Counted from the first letter of the stretch, positions 5,954 to 14,561 are shown. The stretch is DNA of 29,491 bases from JBCDGZ01 sp038750655 (GCA_038750655.1 JBCDGZ010000103.1:1-29491), one strand, 5' to 3'. Made by a program: numbers and translations. The notes: generated by a model from the letters alone, not told the origin.

Positions 5954-8656
5954 CTACTCCACCAAATTAATCAAGGTCCGATAATCATCAAACGGCGCAT
6001 TCCCATCCTTCATCTCCAAAAGCTCCATCATCTGGCCGCTATAGCGTTCCTCAATGTCGTGCAGTGTGCTTTCAGTACGGACCTCAATGATGCCTTCCTG
6101 CAACTGCTGGCTGCGCCAGCGAAAAGTATTAATCATCTGGCTCCAAATGCGGCCGTTGACTTCTAAGGTATCCGCGTCCGGCGCTACGGCAGCGACTTCC
6201 TTAAACGCCGCATTGTTGCGAGCAATCATTCGCCCCTCCTCGATGATGAAATAGGCGGTGTGGGCCCATTGCTCATCGTCAGTTAGCAGGCGGGCGTACA
6301 TGACCAGTTGTAGGTCCTCCTCGTTGCGGATGATGCGCTCACGGCGGGCGCCCCCGCGCCATTTGAGGTCCACCACCGCCAGCTGGTCGGCCCGCTGAAG
6401 GACCAAGTCTGCTTTGGCACGAATGGGGATGTCGAGGAACTGCCCCTGTAGGTCTTTCTCTGTATCGACCACCTGCCAGTTGTTTTCCTGGATCATAGCC
6501 ACCAGGCTCCACGCTGCATATTTAATGCGGTTGATGAAGGCCACGCGCTCTGGCTCTCGGCCATACATCAGCAGGACGGCCCCTTCGCGACTGAGGAGGC
6601 GGCCAGCGCGGCGGTCCACCCATTCTTGTACTTGCTGGCGATTCCAATGCTGAATATTGTCCTCTTTGCAGAGCAGTTCGAAGAAGCGATGCGCTAAATT
6701 ACCCATCAGCGTCACATCGCGGACGATGCTGAGGATGGAGGATTTGCGCAGCTTAGTTTTGTGGCGGAAGAGGTATTGGTAGGGGTAATAAAATAGGCTT
6801 TCCAGGCTGCTGAAGGTCTCGTGCTCCCGCTGATCCAGTTTTTCGGGGTGGTGGATACGCAGAAAAGGGCTGGGGCGGCCCAGTTGCTGTAGGCGCAGCT
6901 CCTGGAGCTGAGGCAGCTCGAAGAAGAGGTTCATCAGCGACTCGCCTTCACGTTTGTTGATGTCGAAAGTAATGGCGTCTAGGCTGCCGAAGGCGGCCAG
7001 CAACTCATCGTGTAGCGCGTGGGGGTAGACCTCGCTGCCGTCGACTTTTGCTGGCATAATGAGCAGCAGTCGGTGCTGGGCTTGCAGCAAGGGGCGATTG
7101 CGCTGCCAGAGCTGAAGCTGGTTTTTATCGGCCGGGCTTTGCAGCCGTACTCCGATGGCTTCCAGAAAGGCCAGTTCTTTTCGGTACCAAGTGGAGAAAA
7201 AGTGGTCTCTTTCGTTGCGGACAAAATTCCACCACAGAACCTCTTCGCAGGGGGCGATCAGCGCACTGGGGTGATGAACAGTGGGCAGATGATGGAGCTG
7301 TTGGGGAATAAATTCGACTGGTGCGGGTTCGTAGATGGTGCGGACAATACGCTCTAGTTCCAGCTGACTCAGCTGCGTTTGGTTCTCCGGGAGGGTTTCC
7401 AGCAGGTCTTTGATGCGGCGCGCCTGTCCGCTGAGTACTTGTAGAGAGTTATTTTTGTGGTCACTTTCTTCGTAGATGTCGTAGGCCCAGGTAGCGAGGT
7501 AATCAAAAATTTCGATCACTTCGTGCTTGGGAACAGTTTTACTGGCATCGTAGCGTTGCCGCTCGAACCAGAAATTGTACTGCTTGCGGATTTCCGCTAC
7601 ATCGATGCTGGTGTCCTGCTCGGCTCTTTGGTGGAGGTTATCAAAAAAGCGGCGAATGGCCATTTGCCAGCTTTCGCCCCGAATACCGGGGCGCTGGGCC
7701 ATCTCACTGGCGATCACGGCGGCCAGTTCATCGTGCAGCGGCTTGAGGGCCAGGGAGACGAATTCCAAGATTTTGAAAGGATCGATGGGGTGCCAGAGGA
7801 AGGTAGTGATCAGCTTGAGAATCTGCAAGCTGGGCCGGGCCAACGAAGCCGAGAGAATACCCGGACTGGGCAGCCCCTCCTGAATCAAGGCATTGTCGAA
7901 GGCCCGGTTTTTCTCCGGAACGAAGCAAACTGGCCGCAGCTCCGGGTTTTGGCGACAAAGGCGGGCCAGAAAGCCCGCGGCCTCCGTCTCCCGCTTGGCC
8001 TTAAAAAGCAGCAGACTACCATCGCCGCTCAGCTCCAACCCTTTTCGCTGTGCCAGCTTCCCACTCACCAGCTGCTGAAAGCGCACCAAATCGCTATTCC
8101 CCCGGTGCTCCCGCTCCGGTAGTTCCTCGATCAAAAGGCCCTTGGCCCGCAGCACCGCAAATAAGCGGTGATAGTGGGAGGGGAGGAGCGCAGCGGGGTC
8201 GTTTAGAAAAAGGGTACGGACAGGGAGGCGACCTTCGGGCAGCGCCTTGAGGACCGCGACGAATCGATCGGCGTAGCCGAAGGCCAGTTGCAGCGTTACT
8301 TCAATGCGGGCTAGGCAGCGCAGTCGGGGCGGTACCTGGTCCTGGTCGGCGAAGTCCCAGCCGGCGAGGAGCAGTTCGTCGCGCAGTTCCAGGAGGCGCT
8401 TGGCGGTGGCCAGTTCGTCGGCTGCGAAGGAAGTGCGAAAGAAGGCTTGGGGCTGTTGCTTGAGGAGCTTGCCGAGGGCTTGGCGGTATTGTTCGATCCG
8501 GAGGTGTTCGTTGTTGTGGGGATGGCCGGCCAGGCCGAGATGGGATTCGAGGCGCTGCAGGAGGCCCTGGGGGCCTAGGCAGGTGCAGCCGGTGGGGAGG
8601 CTGTCGGGGTAGGGATAGAGGCGATCGTCAAGCTCAAGGCCGAAGTAAAGGTTCAT
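5954..8656 (-). CDS. AddB-like PD-(D/E)xK (RecB-family) nuclease
   Basis: The ATG at 8656 gives 900 residues starting MNLYFGLELD. A GTG at 8677 is less likely. The N-terminal half has the GPxGLLxxLExxLGL start and helical layout of AddB proteins, whose helicase-like domain lacks a working Walker A. The C-terminal domain is a clear RecB-type nuclease: MGNLAHRFFE (His656), IRAKADLVL (Asp750), LAVVDLKWRG (Asp763, Lys765) and LQLVMYARLL (Gln783, Tyr787). It is preceded by SLFYYPYQYLFRHKTKLR, the usual lead-in. AddB normally works with AddA (UvrD-like helicase plus nuclease) in double-strand-break end resection. No addA is adjacent in this window. The iron-sulphur cysteines of Bacillus AddB are not evident. 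The nuclease call is strong; the AddB orthology is likely. Confidence 0.88.
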   Translation of the reverse strand: MNLYFGLELDDRLYPYPDSLPTGCTCLGPQGLLQRLESHLGLAGHPHNNEHLRIEQYRQALGKLLKQQPQAFFRTSFAADELATAKRLLELRDELLLAGWDFADQDQVPPRLRCLARIEVTLQLAFGYADRFVAVLKALPEGRLPVRTLFLNDPAALLPSHYHRLFAVLRAKGLLIEELPEREHRGNSDLVRFQQLVSGKLAQRKGLELSGDGSLLLFKAKRETEAAGFLARLCRQNPELRPVCFVPEKNRAFDNALIQEGLPSPGILSASLARPSLQILKLITTFLWHPIDPFKILEFVSLALKPLHDELAAVIASEMAQRPGIRGESWQMAIRRFFDNLHQRAEQDTSIDVAEIRKQYNFWFERQRYDASKTVPKHEVIEIFDYLATWAYDIYEESDHKNNSLQVLSGQARRIKDLLETLPENQTQLSQLELERIVRTIYEPAPVEFIPQQLHHLPTVHHPSALIAPCEEVLWWNFVRNERDHFFSTWYRKELAFLEAIGVRLQSPADKNQLQLWQRNRPLLQAQHRLLLIMPAKVDGSEVYPHALHDELLAAFGSLDAITFDINKREGESLMNLFFELPQLQELRLQQLGRPSPFLRIHHPEKLDQREHETFSSLESLFYYPYQYLFRHKTKLRKSSILSIVRDVTLMGNLAHRFFELLCKEDNIQHWNRQQVQEWVDRRAGRLLSREGAVLLMYGREPERVAFINRIKYAAWSLVAMIQENNWQVVDTEKDLQGQFLDIPIRAKADLVLQRADQLAVVDLKWRGGARRERIIRNEEDLQLVMYARLLTDDEQWAHTAYFIIEEGRMIARNNAAFKEVAAVAPDADTLEVNGRIWSQMINTFRWRSQQLQEGIIEVRTESTLHDIEERYSGQMMELLEMKDGNAPFDDYRTLINLVE

Positions 8657-8704
8657 TAAAGCCCGGTATTGTGACACTTAGAGATTAAAAAAATACGGAA
8701 TACT

Positions 8705-8712
8705 TATATTTG
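8705..8712 (+). promoter_or_regulatory. -7 promoter element (TATATTTG)
   Basis: TATATTTG matches TAnnTTTG and lies about 75 bases upstream of the ATG at 8788, in the divergent gap with the AddB-like gene. No clear -33 partner is visible. Confidence 0.4.
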
Positions 8713-8787
8713 AGCGTTACTAAATTTTTAGTTACTCTTCGAAGATCGAAAGATAGCACAATTTCTCTAATTCTAAATCGCATAATC

Positions 8788-9219
8788 ATGAACTTGACCA
8801 AGAGCCTATTGTTCACTTTTATCCTATCTCTAATCGTTTCTATGCCCTGTGAGGCGGTAAATTCTGATAAAAACAAGCGAAATACCAAACAGGAACAGCT
8901 CAAAGCTCGGAACCATAAAAAGGCCGCTAAGGCCATCAAGAAGCAAGAACGGAAGCAGGAGAAATTAAGCAAGCGCCTCAATCGATGGATGAAAAGATTC
9001 AGCAAAAAGGCCCTAAAGTTGGAAAAAAAGAAAAATAAGCGGATGATCGATGGTGTGCAAGATGAATCTAGATTTCGACTAGGACTGCTGCTGCTCGGTG
9101 GGGGCTTACTGATTGCCATACTGGCTAGAGTAGCTGGATTGAGCTTTATCAACTGGATTGCTGGAATTGCTGCCTTTGTTGGCTTGGTATTATTGATCTT
9201 GTCCTTCTTTGATGTGTGA
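8788..9219 (+). CDS. Lys-rich secreted/membrane protein, unknown function
   Basis: The ATG at 8788 (MNLTKSLLFTFILSLIVS) gives 143 residues. The frame is open to a TTG at 8710, but the ATG directly precedes a good signal peptide. After the signal (cleavage near residue 20-24) comes a strongly basic helix-forming stretch (about residues 27-88), dominated by Lys, Arg, Gln and Glu with few hydrophobics. Two hydrophobic helices follow (about 94-111 and 116-139) at the C-terminus. Similar Lys-rich, two-TM small proteins are common in Bacteroidota and have no assigned role. The predicted topology places the basic stretch outside the cytoplasm, where it could bind polyanions; that is inference. Confidence 0.75.
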   Translation: MNLTKSLLFTFILSLIVSMPCEAVNSDKNKRNTKQEQLKARNHKKAAKAIKKQERKQEKLSKRLNRWMKRFSKKALKLEKKKNKRMIDGVQDESRFRLGLLLLGGGLLIAILARVAGLSFINWIAGIAAFVGLVLLILSFFDV

Positions 9220-9226
9220 CAGGGAT

Positions 9227-9250
9227 AAAGTATTTTGACAATACTTTTCG
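9227..9250 (+). terminator. Candidate weak terminator
   Basis: AAAGTATT and AATACTTT form a perfect 8-base stem around TTGAC, 8 bases after the stop of the Lys-rich protein gene, ending in a short T run. The stem is AT-rich. Confidence 0.4.
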
Positions 9251-9400
9251 ATGAATTCCAGGTGTTTTGTAGCCCGGCCATGTCAGGTACTGTAGATCGT
9301 CCGGTTGACAATGCCTCTGGTGTAGATCGATTATGGTGAAGAGCGCATTGTTGAGAAGTTTCCTAGAGGGGATTAATACAGAGAAGATAGGCAAAATATA

Positions 9401-9434
9401 AAAGCCGTTTGAAGATCATTCTTCAAACGGCTTT
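9401..9434 (-). terminator. Rho-independent terminator
   Basis: AAAGCCGTTTGAAG and CTTCAAACGGCTTT form a perfect 14-base stem with a 6-base loop. On the minus strand it is followed by TTTTATATTTT, and it lies 33 bases past the stop of the START-like gene. The arms' A and T ends also allow function on the plus strand for the gene ending at 9219. Confidence 0.8.
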
Positions 9435-9466
9435 AGTCATTATAAAAAAATTAAGCGTTATCAATT

Positions 9467-9847
9467 TTATCCGCCTGTTTCCTGGCGGAGGACTTTCATT
9501 TGGCTGGTCCACAACTGCTTTTGATCCTCTGCTTCATCTTCATCGCAATAATCTGTGATTTCCAGAATTGTTTCTCCAGTAACAGGAGAACGACTCAGGC
9601 GAAATTCGAGGTACTCTTCATCGCTATCTGCTTCTTCCCAGTGGAACCGGAGACGTTCCTCCTCTATATCATCAATCAATTCAGCCACTTCCTCAGCACC
9701 GCTCCAACTAAAGGTGAAGGTATCTCCCTGGATGTCCACTTCATCACAGAACCAACGGATCAGGCAGGAAGGAGTAGTCAGGAACTTGTACAAAATAGTA
9801 GGAGAGGCTCGGAATAAAAACTCAAGGTCGATCTTTACTCTTTCCAT
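9467..9847 (-). CDS. START-like (SRPBCC fold) domain protein
   Basis: The ATG at 9847 (MERVKIDLEFLFRASPTILYKFLTTP) gives 126 residues. The pattern of N-terminal strand, helix SPTILYKFLTTPSCLIRWF, strands GDTFTFSWSGAEEVAEL and ERLRFHWEE, and long C-terminal helix (EDQKQLWTSQMKVLRQ) is that of AHSA1/START-like proteins. The family members usually bind small hydrophobic ligands or Hsp90-type partners. The protein is highly acidic (runs of DEE, DEDEAED). A short START-like form of about 125-130 residues is typical of Bacteroidota. The longer start at 9874 adds nine residues with no family character. It is monocistronic, between its own terminator and the long gap before rpoD. Confidence 0.85.
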   Translation of the reverse strand: MERVKIDLEFLFRASPTILYKFLTTPSCLIRWFCDEVDIQGDTFTFSWSGAEEVAELIDDIEEERLRFHWEEADSDEEYLEFRLSRSPVTGETILEITDYCDEDEAEDQKQLWTSQMKVLRQETGG

Positions 9848-10380
9848 TCTAAAAGAGTTTAATGTTTTGTGCAATAGTTGTAAACAACAGCGGCGCTAAA
9901 ACGTATTAGTATTAAAGACAGCCATTATTTGTAGACCATTATTTATTAAATATTTATGTGTGTCAGCGCCTTTACGCTGCATGCAATAAAAAATAAAAAA
10001 ATGATTTTTCCAAATAATTGAACTATTTTTGAAGAAATCGATGTTGTAGTTAAGGGAATTATATTTCTAATGAATCACCTACCCAAAACGGCCATTTCAA
10101 AACAATTCATACATGTTAAATGAGGGTAACCCTTGACTTAAGTTAGGATTTAGGTTATTTTTGTACTTTGAATTTCGGATAGAGAGATGGTGCCTTCTAT
10201 TTCACAGAGAACTCCACGGCAATTCATGCCTTTACCGTTATTCTATTGCCCTTGTTAAGGTGTATAGAGAATAAACAACAAATTTAGCCCATCCACATAT
10301 CTTCAATCCTGAAGAACCGACTAAGGTATTACAAGTATTTTGGTTTACCACTATTGCTAAACTTCATAAACTGTTACTGC
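9848..10380. other. Long gap upstream of rpoD
   Basis: This stretch of 533 bases has no substantial gene. It is AT-rich, especially 9935-10080. A small inverted repeat (GTTGT-AA-ACAAC, 9877-9888) is close to the START-like gene. On the plus strand it holds a -7-like TACTTTG (10164-10170), a possible 23-codon leader ORF (10187-10258) and about 120 further bases before the rpoD ATG. No RNA family is recognised by eye. Confidence 0.6.
10164..10170 (+). promoter_or_regulatory. Candidate -7 element of rpoD
   Basis: TACTTTG resembles the -7 consensus with one T missing. It would give a leader of about 200 bases. TATTTTGG at 10336-10343 is an alternative, closer element. Neither has a convincing -33. 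Confidence 0.3.
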
Positions 10381-11250
10381 ATGAGACAACTTAAAATCAC
10401 TAAGTCCATTACGAACCGTGAGAGCCAGTCGCTAGAAAAGTACTTACAGGAAATTGGAAAAGTTGATTTGTTGACGCCAGAAGAAGAAGTTGAGTTAGCT
10501 AAAAAAATTAAGCAGGGCGATCAGATAGCCCTGGAAAAACTGACTAAAGCTAACCTCCGCTTTGTTGTTTCTGTCGCTAAACAATATCAAAACCAGGGAC
10601 TTTCGCTGAGTGACCTGATCAATGAGGGTAACCTCGGTCTGATCAAAGCAGCCCAGCGATTTGATGAAACTAGAGGTTTCAAATTCATCTCTTATGCTGT
10701 TTGGTGGATTCGCCAGTCTATTCTTCAAGCCCTCGCTGAGCAATCGCGGATCGTCCGCCTGCCCCTCAACAAAGTAGGCTCGTTGAACAAAATCAATAAG
10801 GCGTTCTCCGAACTAGAGCAAGAGTACGAAAGAGAACCTTCCTCTGAGGAATTGGCAGAATTGCTCGAAATTCCTACCGAAGAGGTCGAAACTACCCTGG
10901 GTGTAGCTGCTCGCCACGTCTCTATGGACGCACCTTTTGTCGAAGGCGAAGACAATTCTTTGCTCGATGTGCTGGAAAACAGCAGTACGCCTGAAACAGA
11001 TCAGGCCCTTGAGTACAAGGAGTCGTTGAGCCGTGAGATCAATCGTTCTCTCAGCACCTTGACGGATCGCCAGTGCGATGTCATCAAGTTATACTTTGGT
11101 ATTGGTGTTGAGCATCCGATGTCTCTCGAAGATATAGGTGAGAAGTTTGGTTTAACAAGAGAAAGAGTTCGCCAAATTAAAGACAAGGCCATCAACAAAC
11201 TGCGCAATACTTCACGCAGTAAATTGTTGAAGAACTACCTTGGCGCTTAG
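10381..11250 (+). CDS. rpoD: Primary sigma factor (sigma-70 family)
   Basis: The ATG at 10381 (MRQLKITKSITNRES) gives 289 residues, the normal short length of the Bacteroidota housekeeping sigma, which lacks region 1.1. Region 1.2 (SLEKYLQEIGKVDLLTPEEE), region 2 with the -10 recognition and melting helix (NEGNLGLIKAAQRFDETRGF, then ISYAVWWIRQSILQAL), region 3 (PLNKVGSLNKINKAFSELE) and region 4 with helix-turn-helix SLEDIGEKFGLTRERVRQIK are all present. It directs RNA polymerase to TAnnTTTG promoters of the kind noted in this window. Nine extra in-frame codons upstream (from 10354) are not needed. It is transcribed alone and ends in a strong terminator. Confidence 0.97.
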   Translation: MRQLKITKSITNRESQSLEKYLQEIGKVDLLTPEEEVELAKKIKQGDQIALEKLTKANLRFVVSVAKQYQNQGLSLSDLINEGNLGLIKAAQRFDETRGFKFISYAVWWIRQSILQALAEQSRIVRLPLNKVGSLNKINKAFSELEQEYEREPSSEELAELLEIPTEEVETTLGVAARHVSMDAPFVEGEDNSLLDVLENSSTPETDQALEYKESLSREINRSLSTLTDRQCDVIKLYFGIGVEHPMSLEDIGEKFGLTRERVRQIKDKAINKLRNTSRSKLLKNYLGA

Positions 11251-11274
11251 GCGATTTCCTCGATAAGATTTCTC

Positions 11275-11309
11275 AAAGGGCAGCTTAGATGACTAGGCTG
11301 CCCTTTTTC
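11275..11309 (+). terminator. Rho-independent terminator of rpoD
   Basis: AAAGGGCAGC (11275-11284) pairs perfectly with GCTGCCCTTT (11297-11306), followed by a T-rich run. It begins 25 bases after the rpoD stop and separates it from the GAPDH gene. Confidence 0.88.
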
Positions 11310-11378
11310 TTGTTTCGTATCTGTTTTTTTCTCAATTTTGCAGAATTATTTAACGCCTATTTAATTTACGCCCTTGCA

Positions 11379-12854
11379 ATGAACGAAAAAGAGTTACTGA
11401 TTCGTAATCAAAATGATACCTCTCTCAAGAAATGGCGAGAAAAAGAAATGACCGCACTGGAGCTGCTGCAAATCGTCGGAGAACTGCGCTTTGATCGCTC
11501 CATCGAACTGATCCTCTTTCGCCGAGCCATCTACGATGCTCGACCCAGCGAAGTCCTCAAGGACCACCTCTTCGCTAAAAACTACGTCAACAAACCCATT
11601 TCTGTGCAAAATAGCCTCTCTCTGGCTAAAGCCATCTCCCGCATCGAAGCGCTGGCGCCCGCCCGCATCGATCTGGGCAAACTCGGCGCCGAATGGCTCA
11701 GCGAGCGCGATCGCTACAAGGATGTCGACGAGTTTGTCAACCACAAGCTGCGCGACTTCATCGGCCAAGATAAAAACAGCATCGCTCCCCGCGACGTCGT
11801 CCTCTACGGCTTTGGTCGCATCGGCCGCCTGGCGGCCCGCCGCATCATCGAAATGACCGGCCGCGGAGAGCAGCTGCGCCTCAAAGCCATCGTCCTGCGC
11901 CCCAAGCTGAAAGATACCTACGAAGAGGCGCAAAAACGCGCCGCCCTGCTCCGCAAAGACTCCGTCCACGGCAAATTCCGCGGAACGGTCGATGTTGCCG
12001 CCGATGGCTCCGAGCTAATCGTCAATGGCAACCGCATCCAACTCATCTACGCTGCTCGACCTGAAGATATTGACTACACGGAGTATGGGATCGAAAATGC
12101 CTTGGTCATCGATAATACCGGCGTCTGGCGCGATAGAGAAGGCCTCAGTAAGCACCTGCGCCCCGGCGCAACCCAAGTCCTGCTGACGGCTCCCGGCAAA
12201 GACATTCCCAATATCGTACATGGCGTTAACCAGCACGAGCTAGACATCGAAGAAAATCGCGTTTTCTGCGCCGCTTCCTGTACTACCAACGCCATTGTTC
12301 CTGTCCTCAAAGTCGTCGACGAACAGCTCGGCATCGAGCGCGGACACATCGAAACCATCCACGCCTACACCAGTGATCAAAATCTGCTGGATAATTTTCA
12401 CAAGAAGCCCCGCAGGGGCAGAGGAGCAGCCACCAATATGGTCTTGACCACCACTGGCGCCGCCAAGGCTGTTGCGAAGGTGCTGCCCCAGCTGGCCGGT
12501 ACGCTCACCGGAAATGCGGTTCGTGTTCCTACGCCCAATGTTTCGCTAGCCATCATGAGCTTAACCGTCCGCAAGGAAACGACGGTCGAAGCCCTCAATG
12601 CCATGATCAAAGAGGCTTCCCTGCACGGGGGTATCGTTGAGCAGTTGCACTACTCTGAATCCACAGAGTATGTTTCCAGCCATGCTGTAGGGATGACTCA
12701 TACCTCGGTTTTGGATGCACCGTCGACGATCGTGGCCAAGGATGGTCGCAATATCACCCTCTATGCCTGGTACGACAATGAGTTTGGCTACACCTGTCAG
12801 GTGGTGCGCCTGGCGAAGTATGCGGCGAAGGTGAGACGTTACGTCTACTACTAA
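11379..12854 (+). CDS. gap: Glyceraldehyde-3-phosphate dehydrogenase, N-terminally extended
   Basis: The ATG at 11379 (MNEKELLIRNQ) gives 491 residues. The catalytic part has GFGRIGR (144-150), the active site AASCTTNAIVPVL (Cys301), HAYTSDQ (His328), TGAAKAVAKVLPQL, RVPTPNVS and WYDNEFGY, so it is a GAPDH. It differs from the 330-residue glycolytic enzyme in two ways. About 135 helical residues precede the Rossmann domain. The end of strand beta-2 reads AIVLRPKL instead of the usual IND-type NAD-binding Asp. A long-form GAPDH of this kind is known in Bacteroidota and as GapB in pseudomonads, where it is often NADP-linked or gluconeogenic. Cofactor choice here is inference. The frame extends to 11289, but that start overlaps the rpoD terminator. 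Confidence 0.93.
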   Translation: MNEKELLIRNQNDTSLKKWREKEMTALELLQIVGELRFDRSIELILFRRAIYDARPSEVLKDHLFAKNYVNKPISVQNSLSLAKAISRIEALAPARIDLGKLGAEWLSERDRYKDVDEFVNHKLRDFIGQDKNSIAPRDVVLYGFGRIGRLAARRIIEMTGRGEQLRLKAIVLRPKLKDTYEEAQKRAALLRKDSVHGKFRGTVDVAADGSELIVNGNRIQLIYAARPEDIDYTEYGIENALVIDNTGVWRDREGLSKHLRPGATQVLLTAPGKDIPNIVHGVNQHELDIEENRVFCAASCTTNAIVPVLKVVDEQLGIERGHIETIHAYTSDQNLLDNFHKKPRRGRGAATNMVLTTTGAAKAVAKVLPQLAGTLTGNAVRVPTPNVSLAIMSLTVRKETTVEALNAMIKEASLHGGIVEQLHYSESTEYVSSHAVGMTHTSVLDAPSTIVAKDGRNITLYAWYDNEFGYTCQVVRLAKYAAKVRRYVYY

Positions 12855-12884
12855 TAAGAATGAATTTCGTTGATAGCGGTAAGA

Positions 12885-13946
12885 CTATTCTACAACGATG
12901 TGCTGGCGATTGTTGGTTTCATCGCATTCAATAATGCTGTTGTAGACATCTAGTTCTAGGATAATGTTGGGCGTGAAGCGAGTCATCTTTCGCGTATCCA
13001 GCTTAATGGTGCCCTGATAGCTTTCAAACGGCGCCAATTCTTTTTTCTTGGAGCGTTTATTTTTGGAAAGGTAATCTCCGCCAATGATGATGGCACCTCT
13101 GGATAACTTGGTACTTCCGGAGATATTGGCTCGGATGGCTACATTGTCTTCCTTTTTATCACTTTCTCCAAAAAGAGCCGCTACACCAGTACCGTAATTA
13201 GTGATGGTATAAGAAAGGGTAATAGAATTCTTGGATTTTTTAACAATCCCAATCTGATCGATCTTTAGATCAGCGCAGTTGTCTTTATCTAGGTAAGGGA
13301 TGATTTCTTTTTCTTGCTTTGCTGCCTCCGGTTCGGCGGCGGTAGTAGCTGGTTCCTCTGGCAGGAGTGCTGCTGGCATCTCCTCGGCTGGGGTTGACAT
13401 TTCTACCGCTGGTGCTGCAGGAGCGTCTACCGCTTCGGTTGTTTCCGTCTCAGTGGCTGCAATTACTGTTTCCGCCTCTATCTCTGTTTCCTCAATCTTC
13501 GTTTCCAACTCTACCGGTTTCTCCATCTTTTCCGACTCCCCGCCTCGGGCCGTCATGATTTCCTGCGGGTGGAAGGTCAGCTCCCGATCGCTATTGATCT
13601 GTCCGGCGGCAATGGACAGCTGTTCTTTGAGTAGTTGCTCTTTGATTTCGGTTTGGTAGGCCAGTAGGTTGGCCGTCGTCAGCGACTGATCGAACAGGAT
13701 GAGGAGCGCTTCTGGGGCTTGCGCATTGCCTAGCTGCACCGGCTCCCGGCCGGTGTTGATGAGGGTATAATTGATCTTAATCTGTTGGTCTTTTTTCTTG
13801 AGCACCTTGAGGTTGGTCAGGTGCAGGCGGTAGCCCTCGTAGGGCGGGTCGGTTTGTTCTTGTGCAGCTCCGAAAGATTGGCATACCAAGGCCATTGAGA
13901 TCAGGCATACACCCCGCCACCATTTCGGTAAATCTAAAATTTTCAT
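12885..13946 (-). CDS. Secreted protein with two CARDB-like segments and a Glu/Thr/Ala-rich linker
   Basis: The ATG at 13946 (MKILDLPKWWRGVCLISMALVC) gives 353 residues with a signal peptide cut near GAA|QE. Residues about 38-140 (LTNLKVLKKKDQQIKINYTLINTGREPVQLG) and 225-353 (LKIDQIGIVKKSKNSITLSYTITNYG, ending IIECDETNNRQHIVVE) each look like immunoglobulin-type CARDB domains. The second has the family's ECDETNN ending. Between them lies a low-complexity stretch (about 145-220) rich in Glu, Thr, Ala, Val and Pro. This probably acts as an extended linker. It is likely exported to the periplasm or cell surface. No catalytic residues are seen, so an adhesion or scaffolding role is possible, by inference. 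Confidence 0.8.
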   Translation of the reverse strand: MKILDLPKWWRGVCLISMALVCQSFGAAQEQTDPPYEGYRLHLTNLKVLKKKDQQIKINYTLINTGREPVQLGNAQAPEALLILFDQSLTTANLLAYQTEIKEQLLKEQLSIAAGQINSDRELTFHPQEIMTARGGESEKMEKPVELETKIEETEIEAETVIAATETETTEAVDAPAAPAVEMSTPAEEMPAALLPEEPATTAAEPEAAKQEKEIIPYLDKDNCADLKIDQIGIVKKSKNSITLSYTITNYGTGVAALFGESDKKEDNVAIRANISGSTKLSRGAIIIGGDYLSKNKRSKKKELAPFESYQGTIKLDTRKMTRFTPNIILELDVYNSIIECDETNNRQHIVVE

Positions 13947-14093
13947 AATGTCGTTATGGTTATCGTCGGTCAAGATAAATACGGCGGGGGAGTCTTGATT
14001 TCCGTTGTGTTTAGGGTAAAGTAAATCAAAAGCCCTGCCATTGTGGGCATGGGAGTGATTGTGGGCAGCTGAGTGGGTGTCTAAGCCTTGCTC

Positions 14094-14561
14094 CTAATCA
14101 TTAACGATATTTATGGGCCGATTGATACTTTCCTCTAGCGAAATAAAGGTTTCGGTGCGCTGAATACCCGAAATTTTCTGGATTTTATCGTGCAGCACTC
14201 GGCGGAGGTGATTGGTATCCCGGCAGATGATCTTGGCGAAGATGCTGTAGTTGCCCGTTGTATAGTGCGCTCCGACGATCTCGGGAATCTTTTTGAGCTT
14301 TTCACTCACTTCATCATAAAGAGAGCTTTTATCCAGATAGATGCCCAAAAAGGCGGTGATGTCGTAGCCCAGGCGCGCATAATCAATCACCAGGTTAGAG
14401 CCTTGAACGATGCCCAGGCTTTTGAGTTTTTTCATTCTTACGTGTACCGTTCCACCCGAAACGTGCACCTTCTTGGCAATATTGGTATAGGGAGTCTGTG
14501 CATCGTGCATCAGAATCGAAAGGATTTGCAGATCGATGTGGTCTATATCAGTAACTTGCAT
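14094..14561 (-). CDS. Lrp/AsnC-family transcriptional regulator
   Basis: The product has 155 residues, the normal family length. The N-terminal winged helix-turn-helix reads IDLQILSILMHDAQTPYTNIAKKVHVSGGTVHVRMKKL in the canonical Lrp layout (broken here only by reading order). The C-terminal RAM/AsnC ligand-binding domain runs from about ITAFLGIYLD to ETFISLEES, with the GNYSIFAKI strand. Family members are octameric regulators responsive to amino acids. It is divergent from the S41 peptidase gene. A perfect 9-base inverted repeat lies 25-52 bases upstream of its start and may be its own operator. Confidence 0.93.
   Translation of the reverse strand: MQVTDIDHIDLQILSILMHDAQTPYTNIAKKVHVSGGTVHVRMKKLKSLGIVQGSNLVIDYARLGYDITAFLGIYLDKSSLYDEVSEKLKKIPEIVGAHYTTGNYSIFAKIICRDTNHLRRVLHDKIQKISGIQRTETFISLEESINRPINIVND

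Noticed and set aside
7457..8122. 221-codon plus-strand frame inside the AddB-like gene
   Set aside because: It lies wholly antisense to a gene with clear nuclease motifs, has no recognisable domain, and reflects the GC-rich codon pattern of the opposite strand.
8685..9311. 208-codon minus-strand frame opposite the Lys-rich protein
   Set aside because: It is the mirror of the Lys-rich helix (giving Phe/Leu runs), while the plus-strand gene has a signal peptide and a good start.
9149..9394. 81-codon minus-strand frame near 9220-9400
   Set aside because: It overlaps the 3' end of the Lys-rich gene and the terminator region, and its translation shows no domain or secretion signal.
11394..11969. 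191-codon antisense frame inside the GAPDH gene
   Set aside because: It is a shadow of a gene with verified catalytic motifs and has no domain of its own.
14030..14075. Repeated ATTGTGGGCA near the end of the regulator gene
   Set aside because: Two short direct copies give only a weak irregular hairpin; not enough to call a terminator or element.
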